DNA of 64,000 nucleotides from Micromonospora rifamycinica (lineage in GTDB: Bacteria > Actinomycetota > Actinomycetes > Mycobacteriales > Micromonosporaceae). The stretch lies in NCBI RefSeq assembly GCF_900090265.1, contig NZ_LT607752.1, forward strand, positions 4,340,001-4,404,000, read 5' to 3'. The position numbers and the translations under genes are program-made. Shown here in pieces: positions 1 to 8,274 of this stretch (within the stretch, counting starts at the first letter, position 1; every line of letters starts with the position of its first letter). Below the pieces are notes generated by a model that saw nothing but the letters and a program-made list of their open reading frames with translations, did not search any database and had not been told where the DNA came from.

Positions 1-1
1 C

Positions 2-280
2 GCGCCGTACGGGCTGCGGGCCTCGGCCGCGCACCCGCTGGTCGGCCTGCCGGTGCAGGTCACCGCGCTGGCCACCGTCCCGGGTCTGCTCCGGGCGGCC
101 GGTCTGGACCTGAGCGCCGGCAACGGGTTCACCGGGGTGGCGCTCACCCTGGGTGGACTGGCCGTCCTCGCCATCGGGATCCGCCACGGCCTGCGGCACA
201 GCCGGCTCGCCGAGCGGACACTGCCCACCGGGCCCGCGCTGACCGCCTCACCGGCTGTAGTCGGCTCCCTGCACGTATAG
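2..280 (+). CDS. C-terminal part of a membrane protein (cut by left edge)
   Basis: The reading frame is open from base 2 and stops at 280, so only the last 92 residues are present and the true start lies outside the window. The fragment has a hydrophobic stretch at about residues 40-60 (GVALTLGGLAVLAIGI) followed by a basic patch, as expected for a last transmembrane helix with a cytoplasmic tail. No diagnostic motif is left, so the family cannot be named; a transporter or permease tail is only a guess. Its last 33 bases overlap the convergent gene that ends at 248. Codon third positions are strongly G/C. Confidence 0.55.
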   Translation, partial: APYGLRASAAHPLVGLPVQVTALATVPGLLRAAGLDLSAGNGFTGVALTLGGLAVLAIGIRHGLRHSRLAERTLPTGPALTASPAVVGSLHV

Positions 281-649
281 CAGTTCCAGGATCGCCCGGG
301 TCGCCTCGAACCACGCGTCCAGCCACCCGGGCGGCGGGATGCTCCCCTTGGGCGGCAGCTCCAGCAGCAGGCCGCGCATCAACGGGTGGTCGACCAGCGA
401 CTCGGGCGGCTCCGCCGGCCAGCCGTCCGACGGGAAGGACGGCTCGGTGAGCGGGTTCGGATCGAGCGCGGACATCGACAGCGGCGACCCGGCGTGGTCG
501 GCCGCGCAGACGCCGTCGTGACCCAAATCGGTGTCGGTGCCGCCGACCTCGGTGAGCATGGTGTCGCGCCGTGCGCCGCGGTACTTGCCCCCGAAGCGTT
601 CGGTCTTCCCCGGGCCGTTGATGAGGTTGTCTGAACCGATCGTCGTCAT
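248..649 (-). CDS. Hypothetical protein, 133 aa
   Basis: I do not recognise this protein. It starts at ATG 649 and ends at TGA 248. The N-terminal half is polar and Gly/Asp-rich with no hydrophobic segment. The C-terminal half holds the more conserved-looking part, Pro-rich then amphipathic (PPPGWLDAWFEATRAILELL), which suggests a short helical tail. There is no signal peptide or membrane segment, so a cytoplasmic protein is likely. It converges on and overlaps the partial membrane-protein gene to its left. No strong Shine-Dalgarno is seen before 649, so a downstream start such as the Met codon at 562 is possible. Confidence 0.5.
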   Translation of the reverse strand: MTTIGSDNLINGPGKTERFGGKYRGARRDTMLTEVGGTDTDLGHDGVCAADHAGSPLSMSALDPNPLTEPSFPSDGWPAEPPESLVDHPLMRGLLLELPPKGSIPPPGWLDAWFEATRAILELLYVQGADYSR

Positions 650-745
650 CTGCGTATCGCCTGCCTCGCTCGGTGGCCGCTGGCTGCGGCGGGTCGTCGA
701 CCAGCGCCGTACCGAGGGTTCAACGAGGCGGAACGGAAGTGGCGA

Positions 746-778
746 CGGGCCGGTCGGGGAGTGTCCCCGACCGGCCCG
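746..778 (-). terminator. Hairpin terminator after the DUF397 gene
   Basis: A perfect 15-bp inverted repeat (746-760 with 764-778) around a 3-nt loop lies 24 bases past the stop of the DUF397 gene at 802. There is no T-run, as is usual for actinobacterial hairpin terminators. Confidence 0.7.
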
Positions 779-801
779 CGGTCAACGCCACGCTGCGTTG
801 G

Positions 802-1023
802 TCAGTGTTGGCCGAACGCGCCGTTCCGAGCGTCGGCGACGAAGGCGTTCCATTCCCCGGGGGCGAAAACGAGGGCGGGACCTGTCTTGTCCTTCGAGTC
901 CCGTACCCCGACCGCCCCGATCACGTAAGCCACCTCGACGCAGTTGTCGCAGTTCGGCCCACTTTTTGAGCTCTTGAACCACGTTGCCTGCGTCAGGTCC
1001 TCGGGGAACCTCTCGGTCGCCAT
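802..1023 (-). CDS. DUF397 small protein, partner of the upstream XRE regulator
   Basis: This 73-residue protein carries the DUF397 signature: an ATWFKSSKSG start, a central CVEVA strand, then VGVRDSKD and a final FAPGEWNAFVADAR helix. DUF397 genes in actinomycetes nearly always sit beside an XRE/DUF5753 regulator and are thought to act as its partner, for example as antitoxin-like or modulating proteins in developmental and antibiotic control. Here the ATG at 1023 lies inside the end of the regulator gene (31-nt overlap), so the two are translationally coupled. Family assignment is firm; the molecular role is inference from the WhiJ/AbaA-like literature. Confidence 0.88.
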   Translation of the reverse strand: MATERFPEDLTQATWFKSSKSGPNCDNCVEVAYVIGAVGVRDSKDKTGPALVFAPGEWNAFVADARNGAFGQH

Positions 1024-1874
1024 TTCCACAACGGCTCCTCTGCCAGTTCTGCGATGTGTGCGATGGACTCCTCCGGTCGCTCGGCCGCTGCTTGAATCTG
1101 ATCGAAGATGGACCTGTACTTCTGCAGTTCGTCGCTCTTCTCGAGGAAGAGCCCACCCGTGGCGTTCTCCGCGTACACGACATCCGGATCCACCGAGTCG
1201 GGGAAACCGAGAATCGTGAAGGGCCCGTCCATGCCGGCATGCGCTCCCACCTCGAAGGGCAGGACCTGCAACGTCACGTTCGGCAGTTCGGCCACCTCCA
1301 CCAGCCGCCTGAGCTGACCACGCATCACCGCGTCGCCGCCCACCGGCCTCCTCAACACCGCCTCGTCGAGCACCACCCGCAGATCGACCGGATCGTCCTG
1401 GGTCAACAACGACTGACGGCCCAGTCGGACACGCACCCGTTGTTGCACCTGGGCCGCGCTCAACTCCGGGCGGGCCGCCTGGATCATCGTGGTGGCGTAC
1501 TCCTCGGTGACCAGCAGACCGGGAATGACCTGCTGCTCGTACGTCCGGATGGAGCCGGCCGCCGCCTCCAGACCGACGTAGGCACCCACCAGCACCGAGC
1601 GGTGTGAGTGCCACCACCCCTTCTGCCTCGCCTCCCGGGCGATCTGCACCAGCTCTTCGCTCTCCGCGCCCACCACCCCGTAGATGCGGAGCATGTCCCG
1701 GACGTCGCGGGGGGTCACCGAGGTGTGACCGGTTTCGATCCGGGACACTTTCGAGGCGGAACACTCCAGCTGTTCGGCGACCGCCTCTATGGTGATGCCG
1801 GCGCCGTCGCGCAGCCGGCGCAGCTCCGCCCCGAGCCGGCGACGCCTTATGGTCGGGCTCCGCCGATCGCTCAT
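993..1874 (-). CDS. XRE-family regulator with DUF5753 domain (WhiJ-like)
   Basis: 293 aa. Residues about 12-70 form a Cro/C1-type helix-turn-helix (ELRRLRDGAGITIEAVAEQL, then SKVSRIETG). The rest is the DUF5753 domain, recognised by the YEQQVIPGLLVTEEYA segment, the RVRVRLGRQ repeat and the LQVLPFEVGAH strand. The length is typical for the family. It is a cytoplasmic DNA-binding protein and is followed by an overlapping DUF397 gene. In Streptomyces such pairs regulate development or metabolite production and are often autoregulated. The ATG at 1874 is preceded by AGGAAC-like bases 6-10 nt upstream. Target genes cannot be read from the sequence. Confidence 0.9.
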   Translation of the reverse strand: MSDRRSPTIRRRRLGAELRRLRDGAGITIEAVAEQLECSASKVSRIETGHTSVTPRDVRDMLRIYGVVGAESEELVQIAREARQKGWWHSHRSVLVGAYVGLEAAAGSIRTYEQQVIPGLLVTEEYATTMIQAARPELSAAQVQQRVRVRLGRQSLLTQDDPVDLRVVLDEAVLRRPVGGDAVMRGQLRRLVEVAELPNVTLQVLPFEVGAHAGMDGPFTILGFPDSVDPDVVYAENATGGLFLEKSDELQKYRSIFDQIQAAAERPEESIAHIAELAEEPLWKWRPRGSPRT

Positions 1875-2347
1875 CGGGTTCCTCCGGGTGCCGCTGACGG
1901 GGAAAGCTGGCGCCTCGCGCTCACCCGTTACCTCCGGTCGGTCGCGCCGGTGTCCACACCCGCCGGGGGCGCGACGACGAGCGGCGGGCGATCGTTCGCG
2001 GCAGGGGTGGTGCCCGGTCGCCGACCGGCCGCGGCGGGCGGAACCGGCGTCCAGTGTGCCGCTCCGGGGACGGCGTGATCAAGCGCCGGGTTCACGTGTC
2101 GCGCTCACCTATCGGCAAAACTCGACGTGCAACTTGCATCCAGCACCCGGCTGATGCACTCTGTCCGTATGGTTCGAGTCACTCAACGTCCCCGCTCGAT
2201 CTCACGGTGTGATCATCGCCCCGGGATCGGCCGGTCGGCGGGTGCCCCGGCCGAGTTGTGTCAACGAGACCTGCCCCCGGGTTGAAAACCCCGCCGCTGC
2301 ACGCCCGGTGGCTGCGGCGGTGGGAGCGCTAGTCCCGTGAGCAGCGG
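1875..2347. other. Long non-coding stretch upstream of the XRE regulator
   Basis: I see no gene in these 473 bases: frames are short or have unfavourable codon bias. The only notable element is a small perfect palindrome at 2128-2138 (TGCAA-C-TTGCA) in an AT-richer pocket (2110-2160). It could be an operator for the regulator reading leftwards, but this is weak. Confidence 0.4.
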
Positions 2348-2791
2348 GTGATGGTCGGGTGGCGGTCCACCACCAGCGGGTACGGCCCGACCACCACCGC
2401 ACCGAGCACCGGCCCGCGAGGCACAACCCCGTCGCCGGACCCGCACCTCGTCCTCCGTCCCGCCCGGTCGGCCCGCGACGCCGGCCATACCCTCCCAGGA
2501 GCCCATGTGCTTCCCCGCTCCGGTGACGTTCTGTACGTCACTCGCGCCGCGAGTGTGCAGTTCCTCAAACCGATCACCTTCCGGGTGATCCGGGTGCTCG
2601 ACTGGCCGACGTACGACGGCTGGCTCTGGCTCGACGGCTACCAGATGAACGCGTCGGGCGACGCGGTGAGCCGCCGGTCGATCTTCGTCCAGCAGACCGG
2701 GCTGACCCAGCTCCGGGCCGCACCCGTACCTCGTCAGCACACCGCACGGTCCCGACGTCCGGTCAACCGCGCGCCGATCGCGGTGGGCTGA
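2348..2791 (+). CDS. Conserved actinobacterial small protein of unknown function
   Basis: 147 aa starting at GTG 2348 or ATG 2351; an in-frame stop at 2330 bounds the frame. The first 55 residues are low-complexity. The core from about residue 60 (GDVLYVTRAASVQFLKP, then FRVIRVLDWPTYDGWLWLDGY) reads as a compact beta-rich domain that I have seen as a conserved hypothetical in Micromonospora relatives. There is no signal peptide and no membrane helix. A start nearer the conserved core (for example the GTG at 2509) would also make sense. Function unknown. Confidence 0.6.
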   Translation: MMVGWRSTTSGYGPTTTAPSTGPRGTTPSPDPHLVLRPARSARDAGHTLPGAHVLPRSGDVLYVTRAASVQFLKPITFRVIRVLDWPTYDGWLWLDGYQMNASGDAVSRRSIFVQQTGLTQLRAAPVPRQHTARSRRPVNRAPIAVG

Positions 2792-2889
2792 CTTCCGATT
2801 GCCCGACCGGAGGGCGTACCTCCGTCATAGGATCGGTACGCCCACCCCGGCGAAGTCTCCACCCGCGCGTTCCGGCCCCTGAACCTGGG

Positions 2890-3354
2890 ATGGCCATGGT
2901 CAATCTGCCCGCCGCGCGGCGGCACCACAGCTCCCGCATCAGGTACGCCTTCGGGCTGCTCGCCCTGATCGGCACGGTCACCACCCTCGTGGTGGTGACC
3001 CGCTACCCGGCCGAGTCGGCCACCCGCCTCGCCGAGCCGGTGCCGGCTCCCGAGATCACCGTGGTCGAACGGGACGAGCCCACCGACACCGGGCGGGACG
3101 ACCATCCAGCCGACGCCGGGCAGGGCGATCCCGCCGACACCGAGCGGGACGATCCCGCCGACACCGCGCAGGGCGATCCCGCGGACGCCGGGCAGTCGGG
3201 CGTCGGTGGCGGCGCCGCCACGGTCACCGGCCCCCGGCAACCGGCCGACGACCCGCGGACCGTCGCCCGCTCCCTCTTCTACTCCGGTCTGCTCGGCCTG
3301 GTCATCTCGCTGGCCGGATTGGGCCTGGTCGGCACCAGACGCCGGATGTGGTGA
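2890..3354 (+). CDS. Two-TM membrane protein with acidic octapeptide repeats
   Basis: 154 aa. A basic N-terminus (RRHHSSRIRY) leads into a first helix at about residues 21-37 and a second near residues 130-147, ending in the basic RRRMW. This suggests both ends are inside and a loop of about 90 residues outside. The loop contains imperfect 8-residue repeats of the type D-(T/A)-x-x-(G/D)-D-P-A, very acidic and Pro-rich, consistent with an extracytoplasmic spacer. I do not recognise the family. The start could be ATG 2890 or ATG 2896. No obvious operon partner: the gene to its right converges. Confidence 0.55.
   Translation: MAMVNLPAARRHHSSRIRYAFGLLALIGTVTTLVVVTRYPAESATRLAEPVPAPEITVVERDEPTDTGRDDHPADAGQGDPADTERDDPADTAQGDPADAGQSGVGGGAATVTGPRQPADDPRTVARSLFYSGLLGLVISLAGLGLVGTRRRMW
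3085..3195 (+). repeat. 24-bp tandem repeats coding for acidic octapeptides
   Basis: Four in-frame units of about 24 bp (the first is 27 bp) plus a partial fifth, each coding D-T/A-x-x-G/D-D-P-A. They lie in the extracytoplasmic loop of the two-TM protein. Confidence 0.7.
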
Positions 3355-3394
3355 GCCGGGCCACGGTCACCCGGAGGGGCCGGCAGGGCATCCG

Positions 3395-4072
3395 TCACCC
3401 GGTCGGGCTGACCGTCGGGGTGGCGGTGGCGGTCCTGGTCGGCGACGCCGACGGCTCGGCGGCCACCACCAGGGTCACCTCGTCGCCCGGTGCCACCAGC
3501 TCACCCCGCTGCGGGTCGGTGGCCAGGACGGTGCCGGGCGGCCGGTCCGACTCCCGGGTGAGCACCCGGTAGGACAGCCCGAACCGATCCAGCAGGGTCT
3601 GTGCGGCCTCCTGGGAGAGCCCGACCAGCGGCGGCACCGGAACACCCGCCGGACCGGTCGTCGGCGCGGTGGTCGGTGGCGTCGTCGGCGGCCCGCTGCT
3701 CGGAGCGGCACTGCTCGGAGCGACGGTGGTCGGGACGACGCCCGTGGTGGGGACGGCGGTCGGCGGCGGGTTCGGTGTCCCGTCCGACGAGGACCCCACC
3801 GCCCGCAGGACCAGCCAGCTCGCCAACCCGACGAGCCCGAGCAGCACCAGCGCGAGCACGCCCAGCAGGATGGGCGTCCACCACCGCCGGTCGCGCGGCT
3901 CCTCGCCGTACCACTCGGCGGCGGCCCGGGCGTCGGCGTCCCGGGGCGCAGGCACCCCGGCCCGCCCGGACCACACCGGTGGACCGGCCGGGCCGGCTCC
4001 GGTCGTTCCGCCGGTCGGTGGCAGTGGCCGGGTCGCGTCGTCGGCGGGTGGATCCCGGCGGTCGTCGCTCAT
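3395..4072 (-). CDS. Single-TM protein with one PASTA domain
   Basis: 225 aa from ATG 4072, which has AGAGGA 6-7 nt upstream; a start six codons earlier lacks this. Residues about 1-65 are a charged, Pro-rich cytoplasmic part and about 67-89 a transmembrane helix (PILLGVLALVLLGLVGL). A Thr/Pro/Ser-rich stalk follows, then one PASTA domain (VPPLVGLSQEAAQTLLDRFG to EVTLVV) and a low-complexity tail. PASTA domains bind muropeptide or beta-lactam-like ligands, classically on Ser/Thr kinases and PBPs. No kinase or transpeptidase domain is present here, so it may be a cell-wall sensor or adaptor. The next gene left-to-right is a second PASTA protein in the same direction. Confidence 0.8.
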   Translation of the reverse strand: MSDDRRDPPADDATRPLPPTGGTTGAGPAGPPVWSGRAGVPAPRDADARAAAEWYGEEPRDRRWWTPILLGVLALVLLGLVGLASWLVLRAVGSSSDGTPNPPPTAVPTTGVVPTTVAPSSAAPSSGPPTTPPTTAPTTGPAGVPVPPLVGLSQEAAQTLLDRFGLSYRVLTRESDRPPGTVLATDPQRGELVAPGDEVTLVVAAEPSASPTRTATATPTVSPTG

Positions 4073-4259
4073 CGCACGTCCTCTCGCCACCCGGCGGGCG
4101 TCCGGTGCCGACCCACCGCGTCATGGTCCCCGACCCGCCGCGCCGGAACCGGCCGACCCGGCCGGTCGGGAGCCGGGTGCCGGCCCGGTGGGCATGGCCT
4201 CCGGCTCAACGGTAACGGGCGGTGCCCCGGTCCACCGGGAGCGGCGCGACGGCCCCCCG

Positions 4260-4934
4260 TCACGGCGTCGGCGTCGCCTCGGGAGTCGACGTCGTCGCGC
4301 TGCCGCAGGAGAGGGAGACCTGGTCGTTCCAGTGGGCGGTGGAGTCGGCGGCGGGTGTCTGGGCGGTCACCTCACCACGGTTTCCGGTGGGGTAGCGCGG
4401 GAACAGGCCCAGGTCACCCAGTTCGTCGGCCGCGTCGTCGCAGTCCTCGCCGACCAGGTCCGGCACGTCGACCTCGGGCGCCGGCCCGCTGACCTCGACC
4501 CGGACCGTGGTGCCCGGCCGGACCGGCGTGTCCTGGGCGGGCACGGTGCGGGTCACCGCCCGACCGGAGCCGGTGCCGAAGACCAGCCGCCAGCCGAGTT
4601 TCCGGTCGTGCAGCTCCTCCCGCGCCTTCTCGAAGTCCATACCGACCAGTCGGGGCACGGTCAGGCCGCCACGGGTGGTGGGCGCGGGGGGCGTGGTGGC
4701 CCGCGCGGTGGTCGGCCGGGCGGCGGTCGGCGGGGCGAGCGGGCTGGCCGATCCGGTGGGTGCCGCCCCCGGGGCGGCGGCATCCTGCGGGTCACCGGGA
4801 TCCGCCAGCACCCAGCCGACCGTGCCACCGACCGCCGCCAGCAGGACCGTCGCCAGGGTGCCGCCGAGCAGCAGTCGGCCCCGTCCCGGCCGGTCGCGTT
4901 CCGCCCGGTCCTCTTCGGTGTACTCGTCGTCCAT
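4260..4934 (-). CDS. Single-TM protein with two PASTA domains
   Basis: 224 aa from ATG 4934. A short acidic cytoplasmic segment precedes a transmembrane helix at about residues 21-44 (LLLGGTLATVLLAAVGGTVG) and a Pro/Thr stalk. The first PASTA repeat (VPRLVGMDFEKAREELHDRK to TTVRVEVSG) and a second, more divergent one (VDVPDLVGEDCDDAADELGD) follow, then a Thr/Pro tail. The second repeat has two Cys residues (in EDCDD and LSCGS) that could form a disulfide outside the cell. It is paralogous in layout to the downstream one-PASTA protein, 187 bp away. A cell-envelope role is inferred; no enzymatic domain is present. Confidence 0.8.
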   Translation of the reverse strand: MDDEYTEEDRAERDRPGRGRLLLGGTLATVLLAAVGGTVGWVLADPGDPQDAAAPGAAPTGSASPLAPPTAARPTTARATTPPAPTTRGGLTVPRLVGMDFEKAREELHDRKLGWRLVFGTGSGRAVTRTVPAQDTPVRPGTTVRVEVSGPAPEVDVPDLVGEDCDDAADELGDLGLFPRYPTGNRGEVTAQTPAADSTAHWNDQVSLSCGSATTSTPEATPTP

Positions 4935-5048
4935 GCCGCTCCCGCCTCGTCCCCGAGACGGTACCGGCCGCTGCCCACCCGGTCACCGGGCGTGCTCCGG
5001 CGGCCGTACGACTCGCCGCCCCGGCTGCGGAACGCTACAGTCCCCGGC

Positions 5049-6431
5049 ATGGCGGGACGGAGCTGGGGAGGATCGGTATCCACCGCGCTCGGCGTCGCCG
5101 CCGGCGTCGGTGCCGCACAGCTGGGCTTCGGCTACGGCCTGGGCATCATCAACTGGGCACCGGTCGACGCCGGGGCCAGCGAGCCCTCCTGGTTCGCCAG
5201 TCTCGCCTGGGCGACCTGGATCGCCGCCGTGTCCGCCGTCGCCGGGGCCGTCTGCGCCCAGCGGCTGCACGAACGCGGCGGAGCGGACCCGACCGGCGGC
5301 ATCCTGCACCGGCTCACCCTCGCGGCGGCGGGCGCGGTCGGCGCGCTGATCACCGTGCTGCTGGTCGCGGTGCCGTCCCGGGCCGCCTCCGTACCGGACA
5401 CCTTCTCGCCGCAGACCGTCGCGGCCGGTTACGCCGGGGTCGGCGTGCTGGTGGGGCTGGTGGCGGCGGTCTGGACACTGCACTCCCGGGCCGCCGCGAC
5501 GAACGTGATCGCCACCGTCGGCTGGCTCTGGCTGCTGGCCGTGATCTCCGTCGTCGACGGGGTGCTCGCCGGCAAGGGGCTGACCAGCGCCCAGCTCGGC
5601 ATCTGGCAGATCGCCCAGGACAGCCCGCGGTTCTGGCTGCGGGACCACCTCTACTGGCCGGGTGCGCTGCTCGCCCTGGGCTCGGCACTGCTGATCGGTG
5701 CGCTGGCCGCCCGGCGGGCCGCCCGGACGGCAGAGCTACGGCTCGGTGCGGTGGTCTCCGGTGCGGCCGGGCCGCTGCTCGTCGCGGTCGCCTACTTCCT
5801 CGCCGTACCCCGGCTGGCCACGATCTCGCCGGCCCAGGTCTCGGCCCACCTCGTCGCACCGTACGCGGTGATCGTCGGGGCGGCCGGATCGGTCCTGGTG
5901 GCCTCGCTCGCCCAGCGGGCCGAGCGGCACGCCGCCCTGCGGTCGACGCCGGTGCTGCCCCACCCGCGCAGCGGCGGGCCGGACGACCTCCCGGCCGCTC
6001 CCGGCACACTCCCACCGTCCACACCGGACATCCGCACCGACCGGCCGGCCGCCCCGGACGGCCCCGCGCCCACCCCGCCCGTGTCCCCGGCCAGGGACAC
6101 GACCACCCCGGCCAGGGACATGACGGACCCGAGCGAGGACACGACCACCCCGGCCCAGGACACGACGGCCCCGGGCGGGCGTTCGACCACCCCGGGCGGG
6201 CGTTCGACCACCCCGGGCGGGCGTTCGACCACCCCGGGCGGGGACGCCGCGCCGGTGGCGGTCGGCCGGGTCCGGCCGGCCCGCCGGAGCAGGGCCACGG
6301 CGACGGCGACGGACCCCACGGCCGGTGGCGCACCGGCCGATCCCGCGCCGGAGCAGGGCGGCCCCGGGTCGCCGGCCGATCCACCGACGGCCACCGCGCC
6401 CAAGCCGCGTTCCGGTCGCCGCACCTCCTGA
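5049..6431 (+). CDS. Polytopic membrane protein (about 8 TM) with a repeat-rich tail
   Basis: 460 aa starting at ATG 5049. About eight hydrophobic helices occupy residues 5-310 (for example LGVAAGVGAAQLGFGYGLGI and LVAPYAVIVGAAGSVLVASL). A long Pro/Thr/Asp/Arg-rich C-terminal tail of about 150 residues contains imperfect DTTTPA repeats and then three exact GGRSTTP units. The tail is presumably cytoplasmic if the even helix count holds. I do not recognise a family beyond integral membrane protein; no transporter motif is visible. The upstream frame stays open by chance (GC-rich antisense of the PASTA genes), but codon usage and the hydrophobic N-terminus support the start at 5049. Confidence 0.7.
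   Translation: MAGRSWGGSVSTALGVAAGVGAAQLGFGYGLGIINWAPVDAGASEPSWFASLAWATWIAAVSAVAGAVCAQRLHERGGADPTGGILHRLTLAAAGAVGALITVLLVAVPSRAASVPDTFSPQTVAAGYAGVGVLVGLVAAVWTLHSRAAATNVIATVGWLWLLAVISVVDGVLAGKGLTSAQLGIWQIAQDSPRFWLRDHLYWPGALLALGSALLIGALAARRAARTAELRLGAVVSGAAGPLLVAVAYFLAVPRLATISPAQVSAHLVAPYAVIVGAAGSVLVASLAQRAERHAALRSTPVLPHPRSGGPDDLPAAPGTLPPSTPDIRTDRPAAPDGPAPTPPVSPARDTTTPARDMTDPSEDTTTPAQDTTAPGGRSTTPGGRSTTPGGRSTTPGGDAAPVAVGRVRPARRSRATATATDPTAGGAPADPAPEQGGPGSPADPPTATAPKPRSGRRTS
6171..6233 (+). repeat. Three exact 21-bp tandem repeats (GGRSTTP)
   Basis: Three identical 21-bp units coding for the heptapeptide P-G-G-R-S-T-T, within the tail of the 8-TM protein. Exact identity, including third positions, points to recent slippage expansion. 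Confidence 0.85.
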
Positions 6432-6559
6432 GCCGACCTGCCCGGACGACCTGGTCCGTCCCGGACCCGCCAGCGGACGCCCCGGCCCGGGAAACCGGAC
6501 ACCGGACCGGGCGGACACCCGGGCCGACGTCGCTCAGCCGGACACCGGGCCGGTGCGGG

Positions 6560-8038
6560 TCAGTCGACCGGCCAGGTGTGCACCGGTTCGTTGCTGCGCT
6601 GGAGTTCGGCGTACCGGTTGGCCATGTGGCGCAGCGCCGCGTCCCGGTCCAGGTGGCGGTGCCGTTCGGCGGCCAGCACCGTCTCGGTCTGCCAGACCGC
6701 GCCGTTGCGGCCGGTGCTACAGCGCTGCTCGATGATGCCGAGCAGCCGGTCCCGTTCGGCGGGGGCGACACCGAACCGGTCCAGCCCGGTGGCCGCCTCC
6801 GGCAGCAGGGTGTCCAGGATCAGCTTGGCGACCGGCACCTCGCCCAGCCGGGGCCAGTGCAGCACCGCGTCCAGGCCCCGTCGGGCGGCGGTATGGAAGT
6901 TCTCCTCGGCGGAGCTGAAGTTGAGCTGGCTCCAGATCGGCCGGTCCGACTCGGCCAGCCCGCGCGCCAACCCGAAGTAGAAGGCGGCGTTGGCCAGCAT
7001 GTCGACCACGGTCGGGCCGGCCGGCAGCACCCGGTTCTCCACCCGAAGGTGCGGACGGCCGTTCATGATGTCGTACACCGGGCGGTTCCAGCGGTAGACG
7101 GTGCCGTTGTGCAGGCGCAGCTCGGACAGCTCCGGGACGCCGCCGCCGTGCAGCACCTCGACCGGATCCTCGTCGGCGCAGATCGGCAGCAGCGGCGGGA
7201 AGTACCGGACGTTCTCCTCGAACAGGTCGAAGATCGAGGTGATCCAGCGCTCCCCGAACCACACCCGGGGGCGTACCCCCTGGGCCTTCAGCTCGTCCGG
7301 GCGGGTGTCGGTGGCCTGCTGGAACAGGGCGATCCGGGTCTCCGCCCAGAGCTGCCGGCCGTACAGGAAGGGAGAGTTCGCGCCGACGGCGACCTGGACG
7401 CCGGCGATGGCCTGGGAGGCGTTCCAGTAGTCGGCGAAGCTGTCCGGCGCCACCTGGATGTGGAACTGGAGGCTGGTGCAGGCGGCCTCGGGCACGATCG
7501 AGTCGGTGTGCGTCCGCAGCCGCTCCACGCCCCGGATGTCCAGCTCGATGTCCTCGCCCCGGGCCCCGACGATCTGGTCGTTGAGCACCCGGTACCGCTC
7601 GTTGGTGGAGAGGTTGTCGGCCACCAGGTGCCGCTCGGTGAGGGTGGGCAGGATGCCGACCATGACGATCCGCGCGTCCGACTTGGCCGCCCGCTCGTCG
7701 GCCCGGGTCAGGCTGCCGCGCAGGTCGTCCTCGTAGTGGGCGAAGCCGGCCCCCTCGATCAGCCGGGGCTCCGCGTTCAGCTCCAGGTTGAACCGGCCGA
7801 GTTCGGTCTGGAACAGCGGGTCGGCGATCGCCGCGAGGATCTCCTCGTTGCGCATCGCCGGTTCGGCGTCCGGGTCCATCAGATTGAGTTCGATCTCCAG
7901 GCCGGTCATCGGCCGGTCGGCGTCGAAGCCGAAGTCGTCGAGCATCAGCGCGAAGACGTCCAGACAACGCCGTACCTTCTGCCGGTAGCGGACCCGGTCC
8001 TCCCGGGAGAACGCACCCTGCTCGACGTCCCTACCCAC
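6560..8038 (-). CDS. GCS2-type glutamate-cysteine ligase homologue
   Basis: 492 aa from GTG 8038, which has GGAGGA 5-6 nt upstream; the frame continues further up but without a ribosome-binding site. GCS2 features visible are MTGLEIELNLMDP (ATP/glutamate-binding Glu residues), GRFNLELNAEPR, the SLQFHIQV strand and the RVENRVLPAGPT segment. The family couples glutamate to an amine with ATP hydrolysis, classically to cysteine as the first step of glutathione synthesis. Actinomycetes generally use mycothiol and ergothioneine instead, so the acceptor here is uncertain; EgtA-like or another carboxylate-amine ligase role is possible. Likely cytoplasmic and transcribed alone. Confidence 0.82.
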   Translation of the reverse strand: MGRDVEQGAFSREDRVRYRQKVRRCLDVFALMLDDFGFDADRPMTGLEIELNLMDPDAEPAMRNEEILAAIADPLFQTELGRFNLELNAEPRLIEGAGFAHYEDDLRGSLTRADERAAKSDARIVMVGILPTLTERHLVADNLSTNERYRVLNDQIVGARGEDIELDIRGVERLRTHTDSIVPEAACTSLQFHIQVAPDSFADYWNASQAIAGVQVAVGANSPFLYGRQLWAETRIALFQQATDTRPDELKAQGVRPRVWFGERWITSIFDLFEENVRYFPPLLPICADEDPVEVLHGGGVPELSELRLHNGTVYRWNRPVYDIMNGRPHLRVENRVLPAGPTVVDMLANAAFYFGLARGLAESDRPIWSQLNFSSAEENFHTAARRGLDAVLHWPRLGEVPVAKLILDTLLPEAATGLDRFGVAPAERDRLLGIIEQRCSTGRNGAVWQTETVLAAERHRHLDRDAALRHMANRYAELQRSNEPVHTWPVD

Positions 8039-8225
8039 TGTTTCCTCCAGGCGTGAGACGCACCGGACGGTGATCGTCCCGGCGCGCAGTGTGAACCACC
8101 ATAGGAGCGCCCACGCGCCGGGGCCAGTGCCCACCGGGTATGCGCTTACCCGCTTCTCTACCCAGCGACCGTCCACCAGCACCGGGTGGCGTCGTCGCCG
8201 GACAGTGACAATCCGCACCCGTACG

Positions 8226-8264
8226 CGTCGAGGCCCCCGCTCGCGGTGAACGGGGGCCTCGACG
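8226..8264 (-). terminator. Hairpin terminator after the YceI gene
   Basis: A perfect 14-bp stem (8226-8239 with 8251-8264) with an 11-nt loop begins 10 bases after the YceI stop codon at 8275. Confidence 0.8.
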
Positions 8265-8274
8265 ACGGGCTGGG

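Noticed and set aside
2523..2541. Inverted repeat GTGACGT-TCTGT-ACGTCAC
   Set aside because: It lies inside the coding core of the conserved small protein and follows its codons; probably chance.
3669..5048. Upstream extension of the 8-TM gene to 920 residues
   Set aside because: The extension is antisense to two PASTA genes and has shadow-like composition; the hydrophobic protein starts at 5049.
4760..8056. A 1098-codon open frame on the plus strand across PASTA, 8-TM and GCS2 genes
   Set aside because: Arg/Gly/Pro-rich translation without domains; it overlaps three clearly real genes and reflects absence of stops in GC-rich DNA.
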